Assembly (NCBI RefSeq): GCF_001426525.1
Contig: NZ_LMEW01000003.1
Coordinates: forward strand, 62,001-126,000
From: Massilia sp. Root133
Lineage (GTDB): Bacteria; Pseudomonadota; Gammaproteobacteria; Burkholderiales; Burkholderiaceae_D
Length of the DNA: 64,000 nt
Reading direction: 5' to 3'
Under the pieces are notes generated by a model that saw only the letters and a program-made list of their open reading frames with translations, was not told where the DNA came from and made no database searches. Of the stretch, positions 31,965 to 40,672 are shown piece after piece. Made by a program: the position numbers and the translations under genes. The first letter of the stretch is position 1, and every line of letters begins with the position of its first letter.

Positions 31965-34900
31965 TCAGTTTCCTTCCAGGGCCGGTGCATGGTCGCCATC
32001 GACGACGGTATTCGGCGCCGTGTCGTGGGCGTGGGCATGCTTCGGCTTCTCGAAACGCTTGGCCAGCGTGCGCAGCAGGACGTAGAACACCGGCGTCAGG
32101 AACAGGCCGAAGAACGTCACGCCCAGCATGCCGGCGAACACGGCGACGCCCATCGCGTGACGCATCTCGGCACCTGCGCCGTGCGACAGCACCAGCGGCA
32201 CCACGCCCATGATGAATGCGATCGACGTCATCAGGATCGGACGCAGACGCAGGCGGCAGGCTTCCAGTGCGGCGGCCACGATGCTGCGGCCATGGTGTTC
32301 CAGCTCCAGCGCGAATTCCACGATCAGGATCGCGTTCTTCGACGCGAGGCCCACCAGCACGAACAGGGCGATCTGCGTGAACACGTTGTTGTCGCCGCCG
32401 GTGAGCTTGACGCCGATGAGGGCGCACAGGATCGACATCGGCACGATCAGGATCACGGCCAGCGGCAGCGTCCAGCTTTCGTACTGCGCGGCGAGCACGA
32501 GGAACACGAGCAGCACGCACAGCGGGAACACGTACAGCATGGTGTTACCGGCCAGGATGTCCTGGTAGGTCAGATCCGTCCATTCGTACGAGATGCCCTT
32601 CGGCAGCGTGGCCTTGACGATTTCTTCCATCGCGGCCTGCGCCTGGCCCGACGACACGCCCGGTGCCGGACCGCCATTCAGCTCGGCGGCGACGTAGCCG
32701 TTGTAGCGCTGCACGCGATCCGGACCATACGTGTCCTTGACCTTCATGAGCGAGGACAACGGGATCATCTCGCCCTTGTCGCTGCGGACCTTCAGCTGCG
32801 CGATCTGCTCGCGCTGCGAACGGAACGGCGCATCCGCCTGCACGCGCACCTGGTACGTGCGGCCGAACTGGTTGAAGTCGTTCACGTACAGCGAACCGAG
32901 GTTGATCTGCAAGGTCTGGTTGATCTCGGCCAGCGGCACGCCCAGTTGCTTCGCTTTCACGCGGTCGACGTCGGCGAACAGCTGCGGCACGTTGATCTGG
33001 TAGCCGGAGAACACGCCTTGCAGGCGCTTGTCGGTCCACGCCTTGGCCTGGACGGCCTGCACGGCTTTATACAGCTCGTCGTAGCCGACGCCGGCGCGGT
33101 CTTCGATCATCATCTTGAAGCCGCCCGTCGTACCCAGGCCGTTCACCGGCGGGGGCGACAGCACCATCACGAACGCGTCTTCGATGGCGCCCATGCGCTT
33201 GTTGATCTCGGCGGCGATCGCGTCGGCGCTCTGCTCCTTGCCTTTACGTTCATCGAACGGTTTCAGCGTGGTGAACACGATGCCGGCGTTCGGCGCGTTG
33301 GTGAAGCCGTTGATCGACAGGCCCGGGAACGCGACCGACGATTCCACGCCCGGGATCTGCTTGGCCACGTCCGACATCTTGCGGATGACGGCGTCCGTGC
33401 GGTCCAGCGAGGCGGCGTCCGGCAGTTGCGCGAAGCCGATCAGGTAAGCCTTGTCCTGCGCCGGCACGAAGCCAGGCGGCACGGCCTTGAACATGAAGAC
33501 GCCGGCGATGGCGAGCAGCACGTACACGCCCAGCGCGGCACTCTTGCGCTTCAGGACGCCCTTCACGCCGCCTTCGTAGGCATGCGACGAGCGGCCGAAG
33601 AAGCGGTTGAAGCCGGCGAAGAAGCGGCCGAACACGGCGTCCATCATGCGGGTCAGGCGGTCCTTCGGTGCGTGGTGCGACTGCAGCAGCGCGGCCGACA
33701 GGGCCGGGGCCAGGGTCAGCGACGAGAACGCGGAGATCACGGTCGAGATGGCGATGGTCAGCGCGAACTGGCGGTAGAACTGGCCGGTCAGGCCCGACAC
33801 GAACGCGATCGGGATGAACACGGCGCACAGCACGAGGGCGATCGCGATGATCGGGCCGGAGACTTCCTTCATCGCCTGCACGGTCGCGTCGTGCGGATTC
33901 AGGCCGTTCGCGATGTTGCGCTCGACGTTCTCCACCACGACGATCGCGTCGTCGACCACGATACCGATGGCGAGCACGAGGCCGAACAGCGACAGCGTGT
34001 TGATCGAGAAGCCGCAGGCGAGCATCACCGCGAACGTGCCGACGACGGACACCGGCACGGCCAGCAGCGGGATCACCGAGGCGCGCCACGTCTGCAGGAA
34101 CACGATGACGACGATGGCCACCAGGATCACGGCTTCGATCAGCGTGTGGATCACGGAGTCGATCGACTCACGCACGAATTGGGTCGGGTCGTACACAATG
34201 CTGTATTCGACGCCTTCCGGGAAATCTTTCGACAGCTCCTTCATCTTGGCGCGCACGTCGGACGACAGTTGCAGCGCGTTGGCGTTCGGCGCCTGGAAGA
34301 TGGGGATCGCGACGGCCGACTGGTTGTCCAGCAGCGCGCGCAGGGCGTACGAGTTCGAGCCCATTTCGAGGCGCGCGACGTCCTTCAGCAGCGTGGTCGC
34401 GCCGTCGGCATTGGTCTTGATGACGATGTTGCCGAACTCCTCGACCGACTGCAGGCGGCCCTGCGTGTTGACGGTCAGCTGGAAGTCCGCGCCTTTCGAC
34501 GGGCCCTGGCCGACGACGCCGGCCGCCACCTGCACGTTCTGCTCGCGGATCGCGTTCACGACGTCGCTGGCGGTCAGGTTGCGTGCCGCGACCTTTTGCG
34601 GATCGAGCCAGACGCGCATCGCGTAGTCGCCCGAACCGAACAGCTGGACTTCGCCCATGCCGTTGATGCGCGCGAGTTCGTCCTTGACGTTCAAGGTGGC
34701 GTAGTTGCGCAGATAGAGGTCGTCATAACGGCCATCCGGCGAGCGCAGGTGGACCACCATCGTGATGTTGGGCGAGCTCTTGACGGTCGTGACGCCGATC
34801 TGGCGCACCTCGTCCGGCAGGCGCGGGAGCGCGCGCTGGACGCGGTTCTGCACGGCCGTCTCGGCCTGCTCCACGTTGGTGCCGATCTTGAAGGTCACCG

Positions 34901-35177
34901 TCAGCATCAGCGCGCCGTCGGAGGTGTTCTGCGACGTCATGTACAGCATGTTTTCGACGCCGTTGATTTCCTGCTCCAGCGGCGTCGCGACGGTTTCCGC
35001 GATCACCTTCGGGTTGGCGCCCGGGTACTGGGCGCGCACCACCACCGAGGGCGGCACGACGTCCGGGTATTCGGAGATCGGCAACTCGAAGATCGAGATG
35101 AGGCCGGCCACGAAGACCAGCACCGACAGCACGGCCGCGAAGATCGGCTTGTCGACGAAAAAGCGTGAGATGTTCAT
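31965..35177 (-). CDS. RND multidrug efflux permease, MexF/CeoB/BpeF type (HAE1)
   Basis: A 1070-residue proton-driven inner membrane pump with 12 transmembrane helices and two large periplasmic loops. It begins MNISRFFVDKPIFAAVLSV and contains LPISEYPDVVPPSVVVRAQYPGANPKVIAETVATPLEQEINGVENMLYM (given for landmarks across about 33-83). The TM4 proton-relay aspartates are in AIGIVVDDAIVVVENVERN (about 400-420), and a GxGxGG-like GLGTTGGF occurs in the second loop. The N-terminal signature places it near MexF/OqxB/CeoB rather than AcrB. It lies 27 bp after the adaptor gene and 1 bp before the channel gene. Expected substrates in relatives are chloramphenicol, trimethoprim and quinolones; not testable here. 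Confidence 0.95.
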   Translation of the reverse strand: MNISRFFVDKPIFAAVLSVLVFVAGLISIFELPISEYPDVVPPSVVVRAQYPGANPKVIAETVATPLEQEINGVENMLYMTSQNTSDGALMLTVTFKIGTNVEQAETAVQNRVQRALPRLPDEVRQIGVTTVKSSPNITMVVHLRSPDGRYDDLYLRNYATLNVKDELARINGMGEVQLFGSGDYAMRVWLDPQKVAARNLTASDVVNAIREQNVQVAAGVVGQGPSKGADFQLTVNTQGRLQSVEEFGNIVIKTNADGATTLLKDVARLEMGSNSYALRALLDNQSAVAIPIFQAPNANALQLSSDVRAKMKELSKDFPEGVEYSIVYDPTQFVRESIDSVIHTLIEAVILVAIVVIVFLQTWRASVIPLLAVPVSVVGTFAVMLACGFSINTLSLFGLVLAIGIVVDDAIVVVENVERNIANGLNPHDATVQAMKEVSGPIIAIALVLCAVFIPIAFVSGLTGQFYRQFALTIAISTVISAFSSLTLAPALSAALLQSHHAPKDRLTRMMDAVFGRFFAGFNRFFGRSSHAYEGGVKGVLKRKSAALGVYVLLAIAGVFMFKAVPPGFVPAQDKAYLIGFAQLPDAASLDRTDAVIRKMSDVAKQIPGVESSVAFPGLSINGFTNAPNAGIVFTTLKPFDERKGKEQSADAIAAEINKRMGAIEDAFVMVLSPPPVNGLGTTGGFKMMIEDRAGVGYDELYKAVQAVQAKAWTDKRLQGVFSGYQINVPQLFADVDRVKAKQLGVPLAEINQTLQINLGSLYVNDFNQFGRTYQVRVQADAPFRSQREQIAQLKVRSDKGEMIPLSSLMKVKDTYGPDRVQRYNGYVAAELNGGPAPGVSSGQAQAAMEEIVKATLPKGISYEWTDLTYQDILAGNTMLYVFPLCVLLVFLVLAAQYESWTLPLAVILIVPMSILCALIGVKLTGGDNNVFTQIALFVLVGLASKNAILIVEFALELEHHGRSIVAAALEACRLRLRPILMTSIAFIMGVVPLVLSHGAGAEMRHAMGVAVFAGMLGVTFFGLFLTPVFYVLLRTLAKRFEKPKHAHAHDTAPNTVVDGDHAPALEGN

Positions 35178-35204
35178 TGTTGTTGTCCCTCGATTCCTAT
35201 GGGA

Positions 35205-36416
35205 TTACTTCGTGTCCGCCATGGCCAGCTTCGCGTCCTTGGCGGGCGCTTTCGCAGGCGCCAGCGATGCGACCATCGGCACGGTCTGCGCCGTGATGGG
35301 CGCACCCGGATGCACGCGCTGCAGGCCGTTGACGACGATCTTCTCGCCCGGCTTCAGGCCGGCGCGCACCACGCGCAGGCCGTCGACGACGGGGCCGAGC
35401 TTCACTTCGCGGTACTCGGCCTTGCCGTCCGCGCCCACGACGAACACGAACTTGTGGCTCTGGTCCGTGCCGATGGCGCGGTCCGTGATCAGCAGCGCGG
35501 GCTTGGCGTCGCCGCCGCCGATCTGCACGCGGGCGAACAGGCCGGGCGCCATGCTGCGGTCCTTGTTCTCGAACGTGGCACGCATGCGCACGGAACCGGT
35601 CTGCGAGTCGAGCTGGTTGTCGACGAATTCCAGCTTGCCCTCGTGCGGGTAGCCTTCTTCGTTGACGAGGCCCACCTTCACCGGCACCGACTGGCCGTCG
35701 TGCGCCTGCTTGGCAACGCGCAGATAGGTCTCTTCGTCGCCGTCGAAGCTGGCGTAGATGCGGTCCAGCGACACGACGGACGTCAACACGGCCGATGCAT
35801 CGACCAGGTTGCCGAGGGTGATCTCGGCCTTCGACACGCGGCCGTTGATGGGCGCGACGACGCGGGTGTACGACAGGTTCAGGCGCGCGGCGTCGGCCTG
35901 CGCTTCGGCGGCGCGGGCGGACGCGTCCAGTTCCTTCTGGCTCGACAGGCTCGCATCGTATTCGCGCTGCGCGATCGCCTTGTCGCCCAGCAGGCGCTCG
36001 GCGCGCGCCAGTTCCGTGCGGGCCAGGTCGGCCTTGGCGCGGGCCGATTTCGCGGCCGCGATGGCGCGCTCGGCTTCGGCCTGGTACGGACGCGGATCGA
36101 TCACGAACAGCACGTCGCCCTTTTTCACTTCCGCACCCGGCTTGAAGTTGACGGCGGTGATGTAGCCCGACACGCGCGGACGGATCTCGACGCGCTCGAT
36201 GGCTTCGAGGCGGCCCGAGAATTCCTGCGTTTCGGCGACCGGCTTTTCGAGCACGGCGGCCGCCGACACGGGCGGACCTGCCTGCGCCTGGGTTTGCGCC
36301 TCGGCTGCCTTGCCGGTCGCGTCGGAGCATCCGGCGATCAGGGCGGCGACGCCGGCTGCGCCCAGCGCCAGCACGACGGGTCGCACGGCCATCTGGAATT
36401 GTTGAATCGTTTTCAT
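35205..36416 (-). CDS. RND efflux periplasmic adaptor, MexE/CeoA type
   Basis: A 403-residue membrane fusion protein. It has a signal peptide and lipobox AALIAGC (Cys about 30), a lipoyl half-motif (RVSGYITAVNFKPGAEVKKGDVLFVIDPRPYQ, about 82-113), an alpha-hairpin (about 114-185), a second lipoyl half (YTRVVAPINGRVSKAEITLGNLV), and beta-barrel and membrane-proximal domains. It couples the pump to the outer membrane channel. A 138-bp gap separates it from the upstream alpha/beta hydrolase gene; this gap contains a small hairpin (36502-36518), so some independent control is possible. Confidence 0.94.
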   Translation of the reverse strand: MKTIQQFQMAVRPVVLALGAAGVAALIAGCSDATGKAAEAQTQAQAGPPVSAAAVLEKPVAETQEFSGRLEAIERVEIRPRVSGYITAVNFKPGAEVKKGDVLFVIDPRPYQAEAERAIAAAKSARAKADLARTELARAERLLGDKAIAQREYDASLSSQKELDASARAAEAQADAARLNLSYTRVVAPINGRVSKAEITLGNLVDASAVLTSVVSLDRIYASFDGDEETYLRVAKQAHDGQSVPVKVGLVNEEGYPHEGKLEFVDNQLDSQTGSVRMRATFENKDRSMAPGLFARVQIGGGDAKPALLITDRAIGTDQSHKFVFVVGADGKAEYREVKLGPVVDGLRVVRAGLKPGEKIVVNGLQRVHPGAPITAQTVPMVASLAPAKAPAKDAKLAMADTK

Positions 36417-36554
36417 GGTTAGCCCTCCGGTTATTAACTAGCTTTTAATGATTGGACGAAAACGGTCCTTTCCAGGCTTTTGCAGGAAAAGACAGGTCTC
36501 CCGTGCCTCGCAGGCACGTTTTATCGTTGGTGGTAAATCAGATGAATTGCGTGA

Positions 36555-37415
36555 TCAACAGCTGGCCGGTTCGTCTTCCTCGTCGAGTCCGGCAATGAAG
36601 TTGGCAATCTCGCTCAACGCGTGGCCCCGACAGGCACACGTGTCGCGCGCATTCGGTTCCTGCAGGGCTTGCGCCGCCTGCAGGCGTCTGACCGTCGTCG
36701 GCACGCCCGACTGGATCAGTTTGCCGCCGTAGGCTTCCGCTTCGTCGCGCAGCGGGTCGTCTTCGATCGACAGGATCAAGGCCGGCGGCAGGTTCTTCAA
36801 ACGGCTCGACTGCAGCGGCGATGCATACGGATGGCTGCGGTCGGCCGCGTGCGGCAGGTAGCCCCGGTAGGCGGCGGCGCATTCGTCGAACACCTTCGCC
36901 TTGTCGGGACAGGTCGGCATCTCGCGCATCGAGCAGGTCGAGAGGCCCGGGTCCAGCATCGGCATCAAGAGGATCTGGCCAGCCAGCCGCGGCGCACCCC
37001 GGTCGCGCGCCATCAGGGTGCACACGGCGGCGAGGTTCGCGCCCGCCTCGATGCCCGCGACCAGCATGCGCTTGCCGGTCCAGCCGAGCTTCGTCTTGTT
37101 CTTCTTTGCCCACAGCAGCACGGCATGCGCATCTTCCGCGGCGGCCGGGAACGGCTTCACCGTCGCCAGCGTATAGGTCGACGACAGCACGACCGGATAG
37201 CCGCTCGCCTCGGACAGGTGGCGCAGGAACGGATCGGCATCTTCCAGGTCGCCGTCGACGAAGCCGCCGCCATGGAAGAACACGATCAGCACATCGCGCT
37301 TGCCGTCGACGGCAGCCTTGTACAGGCGGGCCGCCAGCGGTCCTTCCGCGCCCACGACCTGCAGGTCGCGTACCGCCAGCGTATGGCCGTCGTCCGGCTT
37401 GCGCGCTGCGCTCAT
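36555..37415 (-). CDS. Alpha/beta hydrolase, LlpE-like, with altered nucleophile
   Basis: A 286-residue protein of the hormone-sensitive-lipase-like fold. It has the oxyanion motif HGGGF (about 48-52) and the catalytic Asp region SIEDDPLRDEAEAYG (about 215). A late histidine in GHALSEI is also present. The nucleophile elbow, normally GDSAGGN, reads GIEAGAN (about 121), so glutamate replaces serine. In Burkholderia the CeoAB-OpcM and BpeEF-OprC efflux operons start with llpE, a lipase-like gene; the position and LysR neighbour match. The loss of serine suggests a non-hydrolytic role or a changed activity. Its start overlaps the preceding 71-residue gene by 4 bp. Confidence 0.85.
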   Translation of the reverse strand: MSAARKPDDGHTLAVRDLQVVGAEGPLAARLYKAAVDGKRDVLIVFFHGGGFVDGDLEDADPFLRHLSEASGYPVVLSSTYTLATVKPFPAAAEDAHAVLLWAKKNKTKLGWTGKRMLVAGIEAGANLAAVCTLMARDRGAPRLAGQILLMPMLDPGLSTCSMREMPTCPDKAKVFDECAAAYRGYLPHAADRSHPYASPLQSSRLKNLPPALILSIEDDPLRDEAEAYGGKLIQSGVPTTVRRLQAAQALQEPNARDTCACRGHALSEIANFIAGLDEEDEPASC

Positions 37416-37627
37416 CGATTTACCTCATTGGACGCCACCAGCACGGCCGGGATCGCGGTCGTATCGCATTGTTCGCCCGTGGCGACGACGTGGAACAACG
37501 CATCGTATCCGCGTGCCTCGGCACCGGCCGCATGCGCGTACTCGTCGGTGAGTACCGTGCCTGCCATGGCCACGACGCCGAGTATCAGCCCGAACACTGC
37601 CGCGATTCCATCGCGATGCGCTTTCAT
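37412..37627 (-). CDS. Small membrane/exported protein at head of efflux operon (71 aa)
   Basis: A 71-residue product with a hydrophobic N-terminal segment (AAVFGLILGVVAMAGTVLT, about 9-27) that could be an anchor or signal. A short polar remainder with a single cysteine (VVATGEQCDTTAIPAV) follows. CAAGGAGAGGATC is an excellent ribosome site before the ATG. The stop overlaps the hydrolase ATG (ATGA), so it is almost certainly translated and coupled. No family was recognised. It is the first gene after the regulatory region shared with the LysR gene. Confidence 0.7.
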   Translation of the reverse strand: MKAHRDGIAAVFGLILGVVAMAGTVLTDEYAHAAGAEARGYDALFHVVATGEQCDTTAIPAVLVASNEVNR

Positions 37628-37726
37628 GATCCTCTCCTTGGGTGTGTCAAATATCGAAACTATCAGCTACCGTACCGACACTATAAACTTCGACTAGAAT
37701 CTAATAAATAGCTCAATTGCGAATCC

Positions 37727-37748
37727 ATTGTTCAGATTTTTGAACAAT
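37727..37748. promoter_or_regulatory. Perfect dyad between LysR gene and efflux operon, probable operator
   Basis: ATTGTTCA-gatttt-TGAACAAT is a perfect 8-bp inverted repeat in the 157-bp divergent region. It contains the T-N11-A arrangement typical of LysR-type regulator boxes and lies 36 bp before the regulator's ATG. It is the best candidate for binding of the adjacent LysR protein. Confidence 0.6.
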
Positions 37749-37784
37749 CACGCATTCTCACCGCTTATATGATGCCGATCTAGT

Positions 37785-38735
37785 ATGAACAAGTTACAAG
37801 CGATGGAAGTTTTCGTGCAGGTCGTGGACGCCGGCAGCTTCACCCGGGCGGCCGAGATGATGAACCTGCCCAAGGCGACGGTGTCGACACTCGTGCAGGC
37901 GCTCGAGGCGGCGCTGTCGGCCAAGCTGCTGCACCGGACCACGCGCCAGGTGACGGTGACGACGGACGGTGCCGCTTATTACGAGCGCTGCCTGCGCATC
38001 CTGTCCGACGTGCGCGACGCCGAGGAATCGCTGTCGCGCACGCGCCTGTCGCCCAGCGGCCGGCTGCGCGTCGATTCGCCGACGGGGCTGTCGAGCGAGA
38101 TCCTCGTGCCCGCCCTGCCCGACTTCTTCGAGCGCTATCCCGACATCATGCTGGAACTGGGCAGTTCCGACCGTCCCGTGGACCTCGTCGAGGAAGGCGT
38201 CGACTGCGCCGTGCGCGGCGGCGCTTTGGGCGACACGAGCCTGATCGCGCGGCGCGTGGGCGTCGTCAACTTCCTGACGGCGGCGTCGCCTGCCTACATC
38301 GCGCGCCACGGCATGCCCCAGCACCCGCGCGACCTCGACCGGCACCGCTGCGTGAATTATTTCTCGGCCAAGACGGGCAAGATCTACGACTGGGACTTCA
38401 ACCGCGGCGACGAACGGATCGAAGTGCCCATGCGCGGCGTGATCGCGCTGAACGATTCCAACGCCTACGTGGAAGCGGGGCTGGCGGGCCTCGGCATCAT
38501 CCAGATGACGGACTACCTGCTCGACAAGCACGTGGCGACGGGGCGCATGGTGCAGGTGCTGGCGGACTGGCGCAGCGATCCGCTGCCGATCCACGTCGTG
38601 TATCCGCAGAACCGCCACCTGTCCGCGAAGGTGCGCGTGTTCGTCGAATGGGTGGCCGAGTTGTTCGCCGCGAATCCGTACATGCACATGGGCGCGGTGC
38701 CAAGAGTCCCTGCGCCTGTCCCGGCCGCGGCGTAA
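37785..38735 (+). CDS. LysR-type regulator of the adjacent efflux operon (CeoR/BpeT-like position)
   Basis: A 316-residue LysR-family regulator. It has an N-terminal winged helix (about 1-60, MNKLQAMEVFVQVVDAGSFTRAAEMMNLPKATVSTLVQALE) and an effector domain (about 90-295). The latter has the CrgA-like sequence LSPSGRLRVDSPTGLSSEILVPALPDFFERYPDI and an end pattern GIIQMTDYLLDKHVATGRMVQVL. It is divergent from the small-protein/llpE-like/adaptor/pump/channel operon, as ceoR and bpeT are in Burkholderia, and therefore probably activates it. The inducer is unknown. No strong ribosome site precedes the ATG. Confidence 0.9.
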   Translation: MNKLQAMEVFVQVVDAGSFTRAAEMMNLPKATVSTLVQALEAALSAKLLHRTTRQVTVTTDGAAYYERCLRILSDVRDAEESLSRTRLSPSGRLRVDSPTGLSSEILVPALPDFFERYPDIMLELGSSDRPVDLVEEGVDCAVRGGALGDTSLIARRVGVVNFLTAASPAYIARHGMPQHPRDLDRHRCVNYFSAKTGKIYDWDFNRGDERIEVPMRGVIALNDSNAYVEAGLAGLGIIQMTDYLLDKHVATGRMVQVLADWRSDPLPIHVVYPQNRHLSAKVRVFVEWVAELFAANPYMHMGAVPRVPAPVPAAA

Positions 38736-38778
38736 TCACGGGTGTAGAATCGAAAGCACCACAGGACAGGAGACCACG

Positions 38779-39210
38779 ATGCCCCGGACCATCGACGTGC
38801 TGCTCGACCAGTACAGCGACAGCCACCGCAATCCGACCAACGAGCTGATCCATATTGTGTGCGTGCCCGTGATCGTGTTCACCCTGCTGGGCATCCTGTG
38901 GAGCATCCACCCGGCCGTCGCCGTCGTCGCGGTGCTTGCGGCACTCGTGTATTACTTCCGGCTGTCGCCGCCGTTCGCATTCGGCATGCTGTTGATGAGC
39001 GCCGTGATGCTGGCCCTGCTCGCGCTGATGCCGCCGTTCACCGTGCTGCCGCTGTCGATCGCGATCTTCGTCGTCGCGTGGATCGGCCAATTCATCGGGC
39101 ACAAGATCGAGGGCAAGAAACCATCGTTCTTCGACGACGTGCGCTTCCTGCTGATCGGTCCGCTGTTCGTGCTTGGTTTTTTGTATCGTCGCCTCCATGT
39201 CGCTTATTAA
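38779..39210 (+). CDS. DUF962 / Mpo1-like membrane protein
   Basis: A 143-residue integral membrane protein with about four helices and the DUF962/Mpo1 hallmarks: DSHRNPTNELIHIVCVPVIVF (about 14-34, including the NxxxHxxxVP histidine) and WIGQFIGHKIEGKKPSFFDDVRFLLIGP (about 103-130). Yeast Mpo1 is an Fe(II)-dependent dioxygenase in fatty acid alpha-oxidation; bacterial members are presumed related but are little studied. ACAGGAGACCACG precedes the ATG. Monocistronic or co-transcribed with the next gene (16 bp). Confidence 0.88.
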   Translation: MPRTIDVLLDQYSDSHRNPTNELIHIVCVPVIVFTLLGILWSIHPAVAVVAVLAALVYYFRLSPPFAFGMLLMSAVMLALLALMPPFTVLPLSIAIFVVAWIGQFIGHKIEGKKPSFFDDVRFLLIGPLFVLGFLYRRLHVAY

Positions 39211-39226
39211 TTGCTTTGGAGTAAAC

Positions 39227-39682
39227 ATGAAACGCATCGCCATCCTCGCCCTCGTCCCGCTGACCGCCCTGCTTGCCGCATGCGCGGGTCCGTCGAACTC
39301 GGGCAGCGTCTACAGCAGCTACCAGACGATGAATGAACAATCGGTGCGCATGGGCACCGTGGAATCCGTCCGCAACGTGACGATCGCGAATCCGGAATCC
39401 GGCGTCGGCACGATGGCCGGCGCCGCGCTGGGCGGCCTGGGCGGTTCGCAGGTCGGCGGCGGCAACGGCTCGGCCGCGGTGGGCATCCTGGGCGCCGTCG
39501 CGGGCGGCATCATCGGCAACCGCGTCGAGAACCAGGCCAACAACCGGCCGGGGTTTGAAATTACCGTCAAGCTCGACAACGGCGAACTGCGTTCCATCAC
39601 GCAGGCGGCCGACGAGATGTTCCGGCCGGGAGAACGCGTACGTCTGCTCAGCAACGGGTACACGACGCGCGTGACGCACTGA
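39227..39682 (+). CDS. Glycine-zipper outer membrane lipoprotein (SlyB-like)
   Basis: A 151-residue lipoprotein with signal peptide and lipobox LLAAC (Cys about 19). A glycine-zipper 2TM segment rich in GxxxG (GTMAGAALGGLGGSQVGGG and AVGILGAVAGGIIGNRVENQ, about 64-105) and a C-terminal beta part (GFEITVKLDNGELRSITQAAD) follow. SlyB-like proteins stabilise the outer membrane; exact role here unknown. TTGGAGTAAAC precedes the ATG at 39227, and an earlier ATG at 39173 lies inside the previous gene. Confidence 0.85.
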   Translation: MKRIAILALVPLTALLAACAGPSNSGSVYSSYQTMNEQSVRMGTVESVRNVTIANPESGVGTMAGAALGGLGGSQVGGGNGSAAVGILGAVAGGIIGNRVENQANNRPGFEITVKLDNGELRSITQAADEMFRPGERVRLLSNGYTTRVTH

Positions 39683-39730
39683 CATTTACCACCGGCCACG
39701 ACAGACGAGGGATCGCGATATACTTTCGCG

Positions 39731-40672
39731 ATGCCCTCCTACGTCCTCTTCACCATTGCGTCCCTGATCTGGGGATCGACATTCTTCGCGATCACGCTCG
39801 AGCTGGGTGAAGTCCCGCCCGCGGTGTCGGTCGTCTACCGGTTCGCGCTCGCGTCGCTGACCTTGTTCGCGGTCTGCCTGCTGCGCGGCGACAAGCTGCG
39901 GCTGCCCTGGCGCGTCCAGCGCTGGACCCTGCTGCAAGGCTTTTTTACTTTTTGCGTGTCGTACGTCTGCACGTACAACGCCGAACAATATGTCGTGTCG
40001 GCGCTCGTCGCCGTGCTGTTCGCGCTGATGGTGTTCTGGACGCCGATCTGTGCCCGCATCGCGTTCGGCACCCCGATCCCGCGCCGCACGTGGGGCGCCG
40101 GCGCGGCGGCCATCGCCGGTGTCACGCTGCTGTTCTGGCATGCGATCGGCACTGAGCTGCGCCACCTGGGCCAGGGCGTGCAAGGCCACTTCACCCTCGG
40201 CCTCGTGCTCGGCATCGCGGCGTCGATCGCCAGCTCGGCGGGCAGCATCGTCGTGGGCAAGGTGCGCGAGGAATCGAACAACCTGGTGCTGACGACGGGC
40301 TGGTCGATGTTCTGGGGCACGTGCATGGTCGCCGCGTGGTGCCTCGCGACCGGCCAGGCCTTCATCATCCCGCGCACGGCCAGCTACGTGCTGGGCCTGC
40401 TGCACCTGTCCATCTTCGGCTCGGTCGTCGCGTTCATCTGCTACTTCACGCTGATCAACCGCATCGGCTCGAACAAGGCCGTGTACATCGGCGTGATCAC
40501 GCCCGTGATCTCCGTGCTGCTGTCGATCAAGCTCGAACACTACCGCCCCGGCCTCACCGAATGGCTGGGCATGGCCGTTTGCCTGGGCAGTGTCGCATGG
40601 GCCCTGCGCGCGCCCGCGGCCAAACCAGCCGTATCCGTCAACCTCAACGATTGCATCGAAACGACGCCATGA
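39731..40672 (+). CDS. EamA/DMT-family transporter
   Basis: A 313-residue permease with ten predicted transmembrane helices in two EamA repeats (about 5-140 and 155-295). The first begins SYVLFTIASLIWGSTFFAI, and the second contains LHLSIFGSVVAFICYFTLINRIGSNKAVYIGVITPVISV. The family exports amino acids, metabolites or drugs; substrate unknown. The start is odd: no ribosome site lies near the ATG, while TATACT (39719-39724) ends 6 bases before it. The stop overlaps the next ATG (ATGA), so the GNAT gene is coupled. Confidence 0.87.
   Translation: MPSYVLFTIASLIWGSTFFAITLELGEVPPAVSVVYRFALASLTLFAVCLLRGDKLRLPWRVQRWTLLQGFFTFCVSYVCTYNAEQYVVSALVAVLFALMVFWTPICARIAFGTPIPRRTWGAGAAAIAGVTLLFWHAIGTELRHLGQGVQGHFTLGLVLGIAASIASSAGSIVVGKVREESNNLVLTTGWSMFWGTCMVAAWCLATGQAFIIPRTASYVLGLLHLSIFGSVVAFICYFTLINRIGSNKAVYIGVITPVISVLLSIKLEHYRPGLTEWLGMAVCLGSVAWALRAPAAKPAVSVNLNDCIETTP

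Noticed and set aside
31608..35168. An 1186-codon open frame antisense to the RND pump gene
   Set aside because: It mirrors the pump and channel genes in a GC-rich genome, its protein is low-complexity His/Arg/Val-rich, and the opposite frame has perfect RND motifs.
36502..36518. Hairpin CGTGCC-tcgca-GGCACG followed by TTTTA upstream of the adaptor gene, considered as a terminator
   Set aside because: The T-run is on the + strand, where no gene ends; for the leftward operon it has no T-run. At most it is an RNA structure.
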